Numbered from the stretch's first letter, positions 10,920 to 22,780 are shown. The stretch: DNA of 64,000 nt from Haemaphysalis longicornis (GCA_013339765.2 CM023450.1:194935589-194999588), one strand, 5' to 3'. Made by a program: numbers and translations. The notes: generated by a model from the letters alone, not told the origin.

Positions 10920-12710
10920 ATATCAACATTTTTCGTTGCAACATCAAGGGCCGGATCCAACGCCTTGTTGTTGCGTGTTCGTGCACAGGAAGTGGAACTG
11001 TTTCGCGCATCTCGTTTCGACCAAAGTCGGTGGAATAAATTTTTTTCGCTCTCTTTTCAGCTGCCTCCCGTTTGTCAATCACGCTTCTTTCGTGGCATTA
11101 AACGAAAATAACCGGGGAATAAAGACGTTCATCTCCTGGGGCATTGTATTGTGCTTGCCCTGGCACATAAATTATTTTTTACCGAATTTCTCCGGCGAGC
11201 AGCGATTCATCGCACAGCGCAGGTTTTTTCCTAAGGCACACGTAAAAAGAAACTTACTGATATTCAACCCGCCGTTTCGAAGTGAGGGTATGCTTGAAGG
11301 ATGAAAAAAAAGACCCATTTGCGACATCTGTTCCCTAAATACGCTGGTGTATTTTCCCCTTGTGGCGTCTCTTCGCAGCTTTGTGTTACCCCGTGTTTTT
11401 TTTTAAGTTGGGTAACCTCGCTATTGCCAGATTTGTTCCTCGGACCTGCAAGGAGGGGTTTAAAAAAGGTACAGCAATATACTTTGACAAGGAGGAAGCC
11501 GCAATGTGAGGAGGTCGGGGCTAATAGAAAGAATAACGATTTACCAAGTGAAAACGTACTGTCACTGCTTTTTTTTTTTCGGAAAGCACGTATTGTATAT
11601 TTGGCCTTTTCTTGGTACAATCATATTTTTAATTTTGTCCTTTTAACAAAACACTGTCAGAGCGGAACCTTATCAGTTTAAAGGGGGACTAAATATTTAT
11701 TCCATCAAGAGGGAATCGAGACAGGGTATGTAATCGTTCCCTCAGGTGCTGGGGGCCGTGAACCAGCGCCTTATCCACGTACCGTAAAGTTACCAGAGGA
11801 CGCCCTCCCCCGAAACATCGACCACCCTGCTTTAGAAGTGAAATATTTATTCCACTCCCTGAAATTGCGCTTGCTTAGACGCCTTCAAAATCTCGGGGAG
11901 CTGCCCCCGCGAAAACGGCTCTCGGCAGCGAACAGCTTCGACGTGTTGATTTCTAACAAAAGAGGCACAACGTATCCAGTTTAACTGGCGACAAAAATAG
12001 GAAGGGATAGTAGATGGGAAGAAAAAAAGCGCAGGGAGATACCGTCTTGGCATCGTTAAACGGTGTGGTATCTATAAACAAGCCATGAAGGTTCCGAAGA
12101 CGAGTTCAACCAACGCCTGATCCCTGCGAGCACGGAACCGGCGAGGGGTCTTGAAGATCGGGACATCATGGTGGGCGAAGTGATGCAGCTCGTCTTCAAC
12201 TCTGACCGCGACGCATCGTTCGAGGCCTTCAGCGACTAAGAGTGAACAAAATTAAGGCGAATCACCTACCTCATGTGTCGATGTGGTCACTTTCCTTTGA
12301 GCACTTGACCTGAAAGTTCACTTATAGCGTATTTTCTTGATATCTCTGAAGTTCAGTTGGGCGTACTTTCGAAACTTTAGGGTAGTGCGAGTTTTATTCA
12401 TGTAAACCTCGCCATATTTCCAAATTTTATGAATAGTATATTACATGTGTATCAGACTTCCCATGGGACGGAAAAGCACGGAAACGAGCCCTTAGATCGT
12501 TTTTCCGTATGCCCTTGATTTGCGCTAGCAAGAAGACCACAGGTTTCTGAAATCATTTAAAATATTCTATCGAAGCTATAGTATGCGAAGGTAACTTTAT
12601 CCGTTCTCCACATTGACATGTTTTATTTTTCTACAACCAGTTTACGATCCTTGTCTGTGGTGTTCTTGTTAACGCAATATGTAAGGTGGTGCTGTTCACC
12701 ACTGGTGATC
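10920..12710. other. No gene recognised; one small acidic frame
   Basis: No supported gene. A plus-strand frame at about 12087-12240 is acidic and rich in Glu and Asp (GSEDEFNQRL..., ending FSD-stop). It could be a transposase C-terminus, but it is too short to assign. Confidence 0.35.
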
Positions 12711-12721
12711 CGTACTGGGAA

Positions 12722-12870
12722 GCAGTCTTGGGCGGGAACTAGTTTTTAGTAACGCGTTACAGGTAACTAGTTACATTTTTCAGTAACTTGTAACTGTAAC
12801 ACTATTACTTTTAACTAGAAATACCGTTGCAGTTACTTTATTTCTATAAAATTTATCAAACACCAACACT
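12722..12870 (+). mobile_element. hAT-type element end
   Basis: Begins CAGTCTTGGGCGGG and continues with GTAACGCGTTAC, GTAACTAGTTAC and further AGTAACTTGTAAC motifs. CAG(T/G)GTTGGG ends followed by repeated palindromic GTAAC blocks are typical of one class of hAT termini. The opposite end and an 8-bp target duplication were not found, so this is probably a one-ended relic. Confidence 0.55.
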
Positions 12871-12874
12871 CGTT

Positions 12875-14204
12875 AACGGCCGATGGACAGTTCGCGCTTT
12901 CCACTTTTTCGGACTTACTTCTGCTGAGCCTTCGCCTACTTCAGGTATGCCAGTTCACTCCCTTCGCATGGGTGAAAAATAGCTGGACTAGAAATGTTTA
13001 GGCCTGCACGTGTGTGTGGTGTCCCACGTGGTCAGATAAGGGATTGAAATTTTTAAGTATGAGCTGCAGTATTTCCCTCAGCAGGGCGATGTCGCTCTCA
13101 CCCAGACCATAATTAACGCTGCGATACGCGCCTAAGCGCACATGGACGCATGTTGACACCCGAACTGAGAGCATGATGCTCGGCTTCACCATTTTCGCCA
13201 CATCAGGAGCGCAGTAAAAGTGTTTGACACAAAGGCAAACAGGAAAAAAACATCCACAAATACCGCACATCGTACTGAATCCTTTGCACTTTCGTGGAAG
13301 CCTAGAAGGATCCGGTCCATGCGTCGCCTACTCATTAGCGATGTGCAGCCCTGTTTGTGGGGTCATAAAACGCCGCGGGGAGTCTCTAGGCGTCCCCGAG
13401 CTCGCCCAGCCCTGTGCGCACTATAGAGTTTTCGATTCACAAGTAGCCGTTGCTTGCGACTATTGTGCTCTTTAGAGACGCCTGGCCGTATTTGCGACCA
13501 CGTGTTTCGAACCCCTGCTCTACGGGCTTCGTCGAGCTGTAAACTGTGCCCGAACGAGGTCGAGGAAGTAATGAATTCTACGCTCCTTCACACATACGAC
13601 GACCCCAACACACCACCCAGACGCCTGACGACACTGCCGCTGCACGAGGAAATATTCTTGGAAAGCCTCGCGACTTCGTTTCCAGAGCTGGGACAGAAAC
13701 ATATACTGTAGCTACATCTGTTTCTAAATGTTGGGTACAAAGAATACTTGGGCGAGCTTCGTTCGGCCTACGCCTCACAGCAAACGAAAGGAGGGGTCTC
13801 TGGGATCTGGGACGTGGTTGCAGTGAAAGGCTCGGATTGGGAGAACAGTGTTTCCCGGTCGAGGCGACAAAAATCGCCTTTGTGAGGACAGGGGGCGCAG
13901 GGGAAAAACGTAAAGCGTCACGTTCAGTTTCTATTCCCTTTTTAAATAACCTTGGCTCATTCCGGGGGTGTGGGTGCCTGGGGGTTGGGGTGGGAGAACG
14001 ACTCCGAGGGCCTACGGACAAACGTCGCTTCCGCAATAGCTAAAATTGGTCTCCGTCTCTGACGACAAGCACGAAATAAAATGCTAACGCAGCGCGTTTT
14101 TAAGTATCTTTCAAAAACACCCCGACAACCGAAGTACTCCCACATCCGTGTCCCTTTTCCTCCAAAGGGCCTCCCGGCGATCCACCACCCCTTCCCCTTT
14201 TTTC
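12875..14204. other. No gene recognised next to the gap
   Basis: Several overlapping frames are open on both strands (13546-14043 plus, 13578-14036 minus), as expected of GC-rich non-coding sequence. None shows a domain. Confidence 0.4.
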
Positions 14205-14304
14205 NNNNNNNNNNNNNNNNNNNNNNNNNNNNNNNNNNNNNNNNNNNNNNNNNNNNNNNNNNNNNNNNNNNNNNNNNNNNNNNNNNNNNNNNNNNNNNNN
14301 NNNN
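14205..14304. other. Assembly gap (100 N)
   Basis: Exactly 100 consecutive N, a conventional placeholder for a gap of unknown size. It abuts the inverted SINE cluster, so a repeat probably broke the assembly here. Confidence 0.99.
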
Positions 14305-14666
14305 CCGCACGTACAACGTGGTCGGAAGTCGGGGATAGCCAAAGGCATTTCAGACTGCTGAAGCCAGAACCCTCGTAATGCATTTTGTAGAACAGAGACG
14401 TACGGGACGAGAGGTTCCGTAAGGAAACATATCAAAGTTGCAGTCCCTATTGCCAGTGCTGCTTGGCGTTTTTAACAGTGTTTTATAGTCCGAATGAGGT
14501 ATGATTGCCTTTTTTTATGCAGGAAGAAAAAATTGAAAATCAAGTCGAGAAAAAATGCGCCGTTTTTCCGGAAGCGGGAATCGAACCCACAACCTCCGCA
14601 TAACGCGTGCGGTGCTCTACCATTGAGCTAGTTCCGCGGCGACTCCTCTCTCGACTATACCGCGGG
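14305..14666 (-). mobile_element. tRNA-derived SINE, copy 1 (inverted arm)
   Basis: Reverse-complemented, 14575-14645 reads as a tRNA-like head with box A (AACTAGCTCAATGGTAGAGC) and box B (GGTTCGATTCC), followed by a tail with CTCGACTTGA, TTCCTGCATAAAAAAAGGC and CCTCATTCGG. The anticodon loop (CGCGTTA between CCGCA and TGCGG) lacks the usual U33, so it is not a working tRNA. The copy runs into the gap. Confidence 0.75.
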
Positions 14667-14965
14667 GTTGCGGAGGTGTGGGTTCGATTCCCGCTTCCGG
14701 AAAAAAACGGCGCTTTTTTCTCGACTTGAATTTCAATTATTTATTCCTGCATAAAAAAAGGCAATCATACCTCATTCGGCACTATAAAACACTGTTAAAA
14801 ATGCAAAGCAGCAATGGCAATAAGGACTGCAACTTTGATATGTGTCCTTACGGAATCCCTCGTCCCGTACGTCTCTGTTCTACAAAATGCATTACGAGGG
14901 TTCTGGCTTCAGCAGTCTGAAATGCCTTTGGCTATCCCCGACTTCCGACCACGTCTTACGTGCGG
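14667..14965 (+). mobile_element. tRNA-derived SINE, copy 2 (inverted arm, head truncated)
   Basis: Mirror image of copy 1. It starts inside the tRNA-like head (GGGTTGCGGAGGTGTGGG), keeps box B and the whole tail, and its last ~270 bp pair with 14305-14580. Box A is missing, so it could not be transcribed from its own promoter. Confidence 0.75.
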
Positions 14966-15077
14966 CCGCTGGGAAAAACGTTCTACGTCTTCCCGCGGGT
15001 GGTCGAGGGGCGGCGCTAGTTGACCGGGCTTGAGCAGTCGAAATACAAAACCCCGGTATAAGTCGAGAGAGGAGCCA

Positions 15078-15345
15078 CTACGGAACTAGCTAATGGTCAG
15101 AGCACCGCACGCGTAATGCGAAGGTTGTGGGTTCGATTCCCGCTTTCGGAAAAAACGGCGCCTTTTTCTCGACTTGAATTTTCAATTATTTATTCCTGCA
15201 TAAAAAAAAAGGCAATCATACCTCATTCGGCACTATAAAACACTGTTAAAAACGCCAGACAGCACTGGCAATAAGGACTGCAACTTGATAGGTGTCCTTA
15301 CGGAATCCCTCGTCCCGTACGTCTCTGTTCTATAAAATATATATA
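15078..15345 (+). mobile_element. tRNA-derived SINE, copy 3
   Basis: Head ACGGAACTAGCTAATGG, AGAGCACCGCACGCG and GGTTCGATTCC, then the same tail as copies 1 and 2. The flank GTATAAGTCGAGAGAGGAG upstream is shared with copy 1. It ends in a short (TA)n run near 15338-15352. Confidence 0.75.
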
Positions 15346-15352
15346 TATATAA

Positions 15353-17038
15353 TAGCCAACTCAGTGTAAAATTAAATTTCATAAAACCTGAATCTTTTCC
15401 TCCATTAATGTCAAAGTTTGGATCCCCAAAAAGTACAGGAGTAAACAAAACATTCCAAAAACTCTAGTGTCTCATCCCTTCAAAGCGATATTTGATGTCA
15501 ATTGATCTAAATAATTTGGGTCACTAAAGTTGCTTACGTGCTTTGAAGGCAAAACTATTATTACTTCCCCTGAAAATGCTTTTGTAGACTTCTTCACTGT
15601 CTTTCTTCGTATCTTCTATACCGCACAACAACTTTTTTTGCACATTGACTTTATACTTGCATATCTAGCGTAGAGGTACCATTACACTTGCACAATATTT
15701 ACACGTGGCAACTTTTTTTGTGGCCCTAGCAGCACAAAGAGCTGGGAAGTACCGCGACACTAGAATGTCGCATAGAATCTTAGTGACACTTTTATGTATA
15801 AAAAATTACCACGATACTCTGGCAAGTATCGCTGTATTTATTTTTTATGTGACACGTAACAAACACTCATTTAACAATTCGACGAAGACACAATGTTATG
15901 GTATTCGGAGAAGTTTGCCGGAGCGAACTCGTGCTTTGAACTGTCATAGGGCGAGATGTCGAGAAAGCAGTCAACAGTGCGACACGGCAGCCTGCACAGC
16001 TGTTCAAGAAGCTGCATTTACTTAGGCACAATTGATGTCGCTGCCTTGCATGCAAAATAATTTATTTCTCTTCATTCACCTGTATCACTGATTCTATAAT
16101 GTGTCACAGATTTGGTTACAAATGCATAAACGCTGCAGAAATTACATGTACAGATGAAACTGCTGAAATTTTTAAGTATTTCAGTAGCTGTACTTTTTAC
16201 CTGTGTTCCAGAAGACTTATTTTCAAAATATCTTGGAAATAGAACCTGATTAGTGAAAATCAAATGCATCTTAGTACCTAATTTGGGTATCCATCACAGG
16301 TCTCACTGTATTTGTATTCCATAAAGTACCTCGCAGTCCCTTTCAGCTTAATCATTTGACATTTGCCTTAAAATTAACATGATTGTTATTCTGACATAGT
16401 AATCTTTCACTGAGCCCAAACTGAATTTTGTTTTCATGGCCTGTTTGATGTTAAGTGCATACGAAAATGTCAACATGAGTTTAAGGTTATACACAGCTAT
16501 TGTCTTGAACGCAAAATGCAGCACATAAAAACAAATTTTGGAAACAAGTGTTTATTAAGGTCAGCTGATGTAGTCAAAGAGAACTGGAATGCAAGGAATT
16601 GTGCATGCACAAGAAACTTCAGGATTTATTTCATGAACACCGAATAATGGCATAATTTGGTATTTATCAGAAGTGAAGTACTAATTCAGCACTCCATTAA
16701 AACTAGAACAGCAAATGAAAAATGAAACCAATACACTCATGCCCACAACACAAGTTAGCAAACTGCAAAGGAATTGAATTTACACACGAAAAAGCGTAAG
16801 GCAGACTCACAGAACAATGGCACTTGAAACAAAATTGTACAATAAATAACACATGGTTGATAAATTCAACGAAACACATCTGAGCACACGAAGGACATAA
16901 CTCACATAACATGTCCACATTATTTAGGCCTACTTGCACAACCATTCAATTCTGGTGAAAAAGCACAATACATTGGGATGATAGTGTCATGCAATGGCTT
17001 TGAATCATTTGGAAACCAACCACACAAAGTGGGGCACG
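15353..17038. other. No gene recognised
   Basis: AT-rich with short frames only. It looks like unique intergenic or UTR sequence. No splice-consistent coding block was found. Confidence 0.4.
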
Positions 17039-17039
17039 T

Positions 17040-17095
<56 letters not shown>

Positions 17096-17136
17096 ACACA
17101 CACACACATTATACATATATACATATATATATATAT
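17039..17136. repeat. CA microsatellite followed by AT-rich tract
   Basis: Dinucleotide (CA)n from 17039 to 17108 with one T interruption at 17091, then an alternating TA-rich run to about 17136. Confidence 0.97.
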
Positions 17137-17150
17137 AATATCATATGTAC

Positions 17151-17817
17151 TGTTGCGACGCTGATTCACCGATAGCCTGCCTTCGACCCTTCGTCATCGA
17201 CTTTCCACGAACCGGCGCGTTCACAGAGGCGAACTATGAGGCTACTTGACAACAGCCTGCCTTCGACCCTACGTCATCGACTTTCCACGAACCGGCATGC
17301 TCGCAGAGGCGAACTATGAGGCTACTTGACAATGTCAACAACACCCTTTCAGCGACCTCGTGGCCCATTCAAGCGCCAACTCAAGCGCCAACCGGCCAGC
17401 GGCAGGGCTAACAATAGCATTGCTGGACGCCCTGCACTGCAAGCTTCGGCAGCGTGCCCGCGCCTCATTGTCCTGCCCTTTTGTGGGATATCTGACGACG
17501 AATATCATGACAAAGGGAGGCAAGACATCTTCATGATGGTGCAACATCCCCAGGACAAAGGGGTCTCTCGTGCGTGTGCGCGTGTTTTGCGTGGTGGCAC
17601 TGCTATCAGTGCTATGAACTCTGTGATTGGTGCGTCCTGACGTCAGCCGGAGAAAAAGGGTGAAGGGGAATGAACCCAACGTGCCTATTTAATCTGATTC
17701 CAATATGTAAATTGTATATAAAGTTTTCTTCTCCGTCAACTTCGCCACGCCATCATGACTGCCCGGGCACAACACCCACCTCGGTCCACATCAACCACGC
17801 TACCCTGGTTCGCAACA
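17151..17817 (+). mobile_element. Solo LTR (Ty3/gypsy-like) with 4-bp target duplication
   Basis: The element begins TGTTGCGACG and ends GGTTCGCAACA, a TG..CA pair with TGTTGC/GCAACA inverted ends. It is flanked on both sides by GTAC (17147-17150 and 17818-17821), a 4-bp target-site duplication. A TATATAAAG box lies at 17715-17723, about where an LTR promoter should be. Two 80-bp direct repeats lie in the presumed U3 (17174-17253 and 17254-17333). No gag-pol follows, so the internal region was probably lost by recombination between LTRs. Orientation is taken from the TATA box; the gypsy assignment is inferred from target duplication size and ends. Confidence 0.8.
17174..17333 (+). repeat. 80-bp tandem duplication inside the LTR
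   Basis: Two adjacent 80-bp copies differ at only a few positions (for example GGCGCGTTCA versus GGCATGCTCG). Repeated U3 segments are common in LTRs and can hold enhancer sites; that role is not shown here. Confidence 0.9.
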
Positions 17818-17949
17818 GTACCTACACCTTGCACACTTACAGAACAGCATGTATACACAAAGCTCCAGCACTTGCAACACAGGCTGAACAAAACTAATCC
17901 CTACACATTTGGGAAAGTATAGAAAAAAAACTTGGCCGCCCTAACTTCT

Positions 17950-18570
17950 GGCTAATAACCATGTTCAGCTGTTTGCTCATGTACACTCACATTGCCTCAC
18001 AGGTAACTTGATCACTAAGAGAGAACAAAAATCTAGATGTGTCATCATCAAACGCCACACACTTCGTAACTGACCTTGCAGACACAACTACAGACCAACC
18101 AGAGGCTTAACTCGTACGAAAGTGACACTTGATTGAGCCCTTGCCACGGAGCAAGAATGTATATAGTAGGTGAAATGGCCCATTGCGGCGAGCACAGGCG
18201 AGTAACTATATAGTGTCAAAATGAAAATTAACACGGACTACAAATCTTTGTAGCTGCAATGACGAAGGAGAGGGTAGCGGTGTGTGAAAGACAAAATGAT
18301 AGCGGCCACAAATTATTCAGAGGCTGTACAATGAAATGCTGATCACGGTGGCCATGTAGTTTCTTCTGCAACAGATGCCTCTTGCTTAATGTGGGCCAAG
18401 CACTTGTGACATCAACTGGCTGCCAAGGAAGTGCCGTTTTCCCTTCTGTCTTGTTAACACAAGGGTGCTTTGTTTCCCTGTGAACAATTCTGGCTCGACA
18501 CTTGCACCTCTTTGAGAGCATTCAAACCTAGTGTGGCCATCCCTGCAGACCACAAAAATGTCCTGCTGCC
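17950..18570 (-). pseudogene. Second copy of tnp2-type transposase 3' end (split)
   Basis: Segments 17960-18135 and 18465-18570 match 19840-19975 and 20000-20095 of the neighbouring transposase pseudogene in order and orientation: GGTAACTTGATCA, GCCACACACTT, TAACTGACCTTGC, then TTGCACCTCTTTGAG and GCAGACCACAAAAATGTCCT. About 330 bp of unrelated sequence (18136-18464) separates the two halves, so this copy carries an insertion or rearrangement. No frame stays open. Confidence 0.65.
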
Positions 18571-18859
18571 CCTAACGAATTACACATCCTGATCCACTAT
18601 AAACAAAACTTGAGCCCTGCAACACATGCTGAACAAAACTGATCACTACACATTTAGGAAGGAAAAAAAAAGCCCCCATGCCCTCGGCATAGATGGTTCA
18701 CCAGTGAAGCTGCAACGTGTGGCTGGTGTTTACCCATGTGTTACCCCTCATGGTTCAATAAAGCTGTTCTTGTGCCCGGGCTGAAGCATCAGCATATGCA
18801 GACAAGCTTGTTCTTGTTCCTGCTCGTGGTGCCATTGATCATAACCTGCCTGCTCCTCA

Positions 18860-19290
18860 AGAGTACGCATGCCACGTGGCCTACCCATTTCAAAGTAACG
18901 TGCCCGAGCGCTCCAGCGTCGAGGCCTTCCCAGCGCCGAAACGGAGGACCTTCTGTTCCCGAAGGGGCCTGCGGCAACCCAACGGGGGAGTCTCCGCCCA
19001 TCTGCTCCATTATCTGGAGACGACCGGCCTCACGCAGTGGCTGTAGCCCGGACTGCCGTGTCTGACTGATGTGCCCAGACCGACAGCTTTCTAGGACTGA
19101 CAGCTCTCTTCATACCTTTCTCTATCTGTCTCTCTCCATTTTATCCTGTCACTCCCCCTCTACTTCCCTTCCCCTGCACTGGGTTGTATGCTAGTGAGCT
19201 CCCTGCAGAGCTCAAAATGTCCCCAGTGTGTTTCCTTTCCTTTTCCTCTCCCACAAACAACAACCAACCAACGTGTGGCCAGTGTTTGCC
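18860..19290 (+). mobile_element. 3' end of a non-LTR retrotransposon (I/Jockey-like tail)
   Basis: One plus-strand frame ends YLETTGLTQWL followed by TAG at about 19045. That is the C-terminus I associate with ORF2 of a common tick LINE family (..RFLEDTGLT..L-stop). After it comes a C/T-rich tail (TCTCTCCATTTTATCCTGTC, TTCCCTTCCCCTGCAC) like the 3' UTR of that family. The rest of ORF2 is absent: a 5'-truncated insertion. The family name is from recognition, not alignment. Confidence 0.6.
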
Positions 19291-19546
19291 ATTGCCACAA
19301 TGATGAATCTCGTCGCATACCGCCGGGCGCACCTGCCCACTGCGTTGTCATAGAAACTTACTGCACGCACTCTCCTTCAAGGTACACTCCCTTCTCCCCT
19401 ACTCCTAACTCCTCTCCAACTTGGTTTCCTCATGCATGCACATGGGGTTTCACCAGAGTTTTCTGCGTATGCGGGACCGCCATATTTTTGTTTCACATAG
19501 GCGTATAAAGCTTCTCTTTAAGAAAACAAACTTTGCTACCTTGATT

Positions 19547-19771
19547 GTGACGTTTAACGCGCCGACGCAATGCAGGCAATGAGGCGCACCGTAGTGGAGG
19601 GCTCCGGAGGGCTCCCCTGGGGATCTTGAATCGCATCGAGAGCTTGTACACACAGGCATTTTTGCTTTTCGCCTTCATCAGAAAAGCGGCCGCTGCGGCC
19701 GGGAATCGAACCCGCGATCTCGTGCTCAGCAGCTCAACGCCTTAGCCACTGAGCCACCGCGGCAGGCAGGT
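19547..19771 (-). mobile_element. tRNA-derived tick SINE with target duplication
   Basis: On the minus strand the head reads GCCGCGGTGGCTCAGTGGC (box A) and CGCGGGTTCGATTCCCGGCC (box B). It is followed by a body with GGCGAAAAGCAAAAATGCC and GGAGCCCTCCACTACGG, a known tick SINE layout related to Ruka-type elements. Imperfect 18-bp direct repeats flank it (AACTTTGCTACCTTGATT at 19529 and AACTTCGCTACCTTAATC at 19772), which fits a target-site duplication. It sits just downstream of the transposase pseudogene. Confidence 0.8.
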
Positions 19772-19827
19772 AACTTCGCTACCTTAATCACACTAAAAAC
19801 AATGTTCAACTGTTTGCTCACGTGCGC

Positions 19828-21952
19828 TCACGTTGCCTCAAGGGTAACTTGATCAGTAAGCGGAAACAAACATGTAGATGTGCCGTCACCAACTGCCACA
19901 CACTTTGTAACTGACCTTGCTGACACAACTACAGACTGACCAGACGCTTCAACTTGTACAAATCTAACACTTGAGCCCTGGCAAACTACCCCGAGGATGC
20001 TTTGTTTCACCGTGAACAATTCAAGCTCGACACTTACACCTCTTTGAGGGCATTCACACCTAGTATGGCCATCTCTGCAGACCACAAAAATGTCCTGTAT
20101 GCGGCCAAAGATGTCATCGGCAGCAACGAAAGAGTTACACCTTCTTGACCTATCGAGGCTTGAAGTGCAAAAACGGTAGACACCTATCTTCATCTTCCTG
20201 AAGTGCGTCGCACTACCCCTTCTCAAACCCTTGCCGAACAGCAAGACGCTTCCAACCTGAATACACATTTGTTTCAAGCGGTACCCTTTTATAAGGTCTT
20301 GAAAAGTGGCAGAGATGCACGTGCCTCCATCCTTCCGTGACACCTGCTGCCACAGCCTTGGCAGGGCTTGCGCTATGGCAAACTTTCTAACTATCTGCAG
20401 CTCCGCATACCTTGTCCCGCACACAGTTTTTGTGAGAGCCCCATTGACCGACTCAAATGGATACAGTGAGTAACCCCACAGTGGTCCCCATTCTTTGACG
20501 CTGTCCACAAGGTGAAGGAGGAGGTGTGCATTGTACGACATGTACCGTTCGCCGTACAGTTTCTGGTACTCCATCACGAAATTGCGCATCTTCTTCTTAA
20601 CAATGTGGATTTTTTCAATTGAGATTGAAGGCCCCAGCAAATAATGCATTACATCGACAAACTTCATCCAATTCCTGAAGAACCTTGCAGGTAAGTTATC
20701 CTTCAAGATAACTGGGGAGTAGAAAAGGAGCCAGGCCCTCCATTCTAAAGACTTCCAGTGCCTGAGTTCAGAAAGCCCCCGAGGAAGCCTCGACACTTCC
20801 CGAGGTGGCTGCATGGCAACCAATTGAGCACGTACTCTGCCCTGATGACGTCGGAGAGGAAAAAGCTTGATCCTCTTAGAGTGGAGCCACATGAGCATAG
20901 TGGACTTAATAAAGCCTGAACAAACAGCATGCATATAACCTACAACAAAGCCAGAGGAGAAGAAATGAAGAATGTGAGCATGGAGAGGGTACTCGTAGCT
21001 TCACGCCCCGGCTAACCTTCTTTGGTTGGGTGTTAGCTTTGCGGCTGTGCTTCAGAAAGGAATCAGGTGTCCTCCTTTGGGGCCGCTTTGTAGCAGGGTA
21101 CACTCTGGAGTGCCTTTTCTTTCTCTTTCTACACCAGGCACACCCATATGCACCGTTAAACTGGTCATGCACATGATGTCGGCCCTAGCTACACTGTCCA
21201 CAGTACAAGGACCTGGAAACACTTTGTGGTGTTTGTTGTGCACCTGTGCTGTCAGTCCCAAAGGAGGCCATTCGGTCGAGAGCTCATTCATTAGGACAAA
21301 TGGCAAAAAAGAGTGTTCATAGCAGGCTTTTTGGGTCCAAACCTTATCCCATCCAGCACAACACCCTCTGTGTTCTCTCTTTGAAGACAGCTTCGTTCAC
21401 CGTCGCTAGCAGCAGCCAGATTAAAAATTTTGAGCTTTCAAACTGTGGCGTACCATCTGTATTAAATGTGAGAGTCACATCATCTTCCTGCAACGGCAAG
21501 GCATGGTATGCCGCGCTTCGCGTGATATCATCACAGTCGTATCAAAGAGATTCCTTAGGTGGCAGAGAGCCAACGTCTTGAAGAAGCTGTACAAGCTGCA
21601 CTCCCAGGTCGACAGTGAAAAAAAAAGAACTTTTGGTAAGCTCTAAAACCTTGTGCACTTTTTTACAATCTTTACAAGTAACACTTGCCAAAGAACAGTC
21701 TACCTCTCCAATGTAGCCCTTACAAGCTGGACAGTAAAAATGTCGGGTTCTCGCACTGTCAGCTCCATTGAAATGCTTAAAAAATTTGTACTGCGTAGTT
21801 GGAAATGCTGTATCCTTTGGGAGGTGCGCTTCAATGACCTTAAGCATACTTTCAGTAGCTTCCTTTGAGGTGTCATGATGCAGGTTGTGAGCCATAACCA
21901 TAGGGATGCTTTCTCCTGCAGTTATTCGTGCTCCTGGATAGATGGGCTGGTC
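19828..21952 (-). pseudogene. tnp2-type (CACTA/En-Spm-like) transposase pseudogene
   Basis: Minus strand. The first exon begins at 21952 right after TTTTTTAG, a good 3' splice site, and reads DQPIYPGARI...ESIPMVMA. A Cys-rich stretch FYCPACKGYIG...CKDCKK follows. A stop near 21542 interrupts it, and the next segment has VTLTFNTDGTPQFESSKF, WLLLATVNE, KVFPGPCTVDSVARA and QFNGAYGCAWC, the signature order of the tnp2 transposase domain. Two or more frameshifts and a stop after LCWMG separate these blocks. The last block (20934-19828) is open for 368 codons and holds the C-terminal domain: YLLGPSISIEKI, YGERYMSYNAHLLLHL, WGPLWGYSLYPFESVNG, and a later cysteine-bearing tail. The catalytic core is damaged, so it is dead. 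Superfamily is from recognition; exon ends upstream of 21952 are unknown. Confidence 0.75.
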
Positions 21953-22780
21953 CTAAAAAAAGCAAAAAACAATATTAGCAGGCATGAAAACACAATCTAG
22001 CATTTGGAAGAATTAAATTTATGATGACACAAAGTTGTGCATTAGGCACATGCATCTAAAAAAATAGTTTTGCTTTAAAATCATAACTGCATGGTTGCAC
22101 AAGCTACACCTTCAATGAAAAATAATAAACCAAAGTAACATGAAGCTCTCAGTTACAGGAATGGCCTAGACAGAGCTGTTTGAGAACAGCGCATTCTCGG
22201 GCATCAAGTTCAGCCAAGGTCTCACCAAGGGCTGGCAACCTAGTATTACAGGGCCCCCAGCACGTCAGACTACCCCCCCGTCCCCTAGTCACTTCCTGCC
22301 TGAAGGGTGGACACGGCAGTTTTGACCTCAAATGGGGTTACACAGGAACAAAAAAGTTCACTTTCCCTCATCATTACACCTTTGTAACCTACGGAGAGTA
22401 TGCACTGGCCACTTGACTGCACAGTGGCGCTAGCTCCGCGGCAGCACTGACCCTGTTTGCACTGCATGGTTGGACGCAGGCACGGGCAACAACGGTGTGG
22501 CGGTTCACTTCGCACTGGAATAATGTCGTCTCTACACTGATATCCTTATTTCCTGAGATTGCTTGAAATGACTGTAGCACGAGTTGAGAGAAATTTCTCC
22601 ACCTAAGCCTGCAACTATATGCAGTGGTGGCATGTGAGACAAAGTGCTCGTGTTAATTGCCATCCAGGCCTGCTGTGCCCTCCCTGTTGTAGTGCGAAAC
22701 TCGAGTGCCTTCCAGTCAACAGCAACAGTGATGCGATGAATGTGTGACCACTCTTAAACCTAAGCTGCCACTGAAGCTGA
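21953..22780. other. Presumed intron or 5' part of the transposase pseudogene
   Basis: No coding block could be placed upstream of the splice acceptor at 21952. Short frames on both strands lack motifs. Confidence 0.35.

Noticed and set aside
12087..12240. Acidic plus-strand frame resembling a transposase C-terminus
   Set aside because: Only about 50 codons and no catalytic motif nearby.
13546..14043. Opposed open frames beside the gap
   Set aside because: Both strands open in GC-rich DNA, no domain.
14575..14645. tRNA-like sequence on the minus strand
   Set aside because: Box A and box B are good, but the anticodon loop lacks U33 and the unit is part of a repeated SINE, so it is not called as a tRNA gene.
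16920..17175. Open frames across the CA repeat
   Set aside because: They are translations of a dinucleotide microsatellite.
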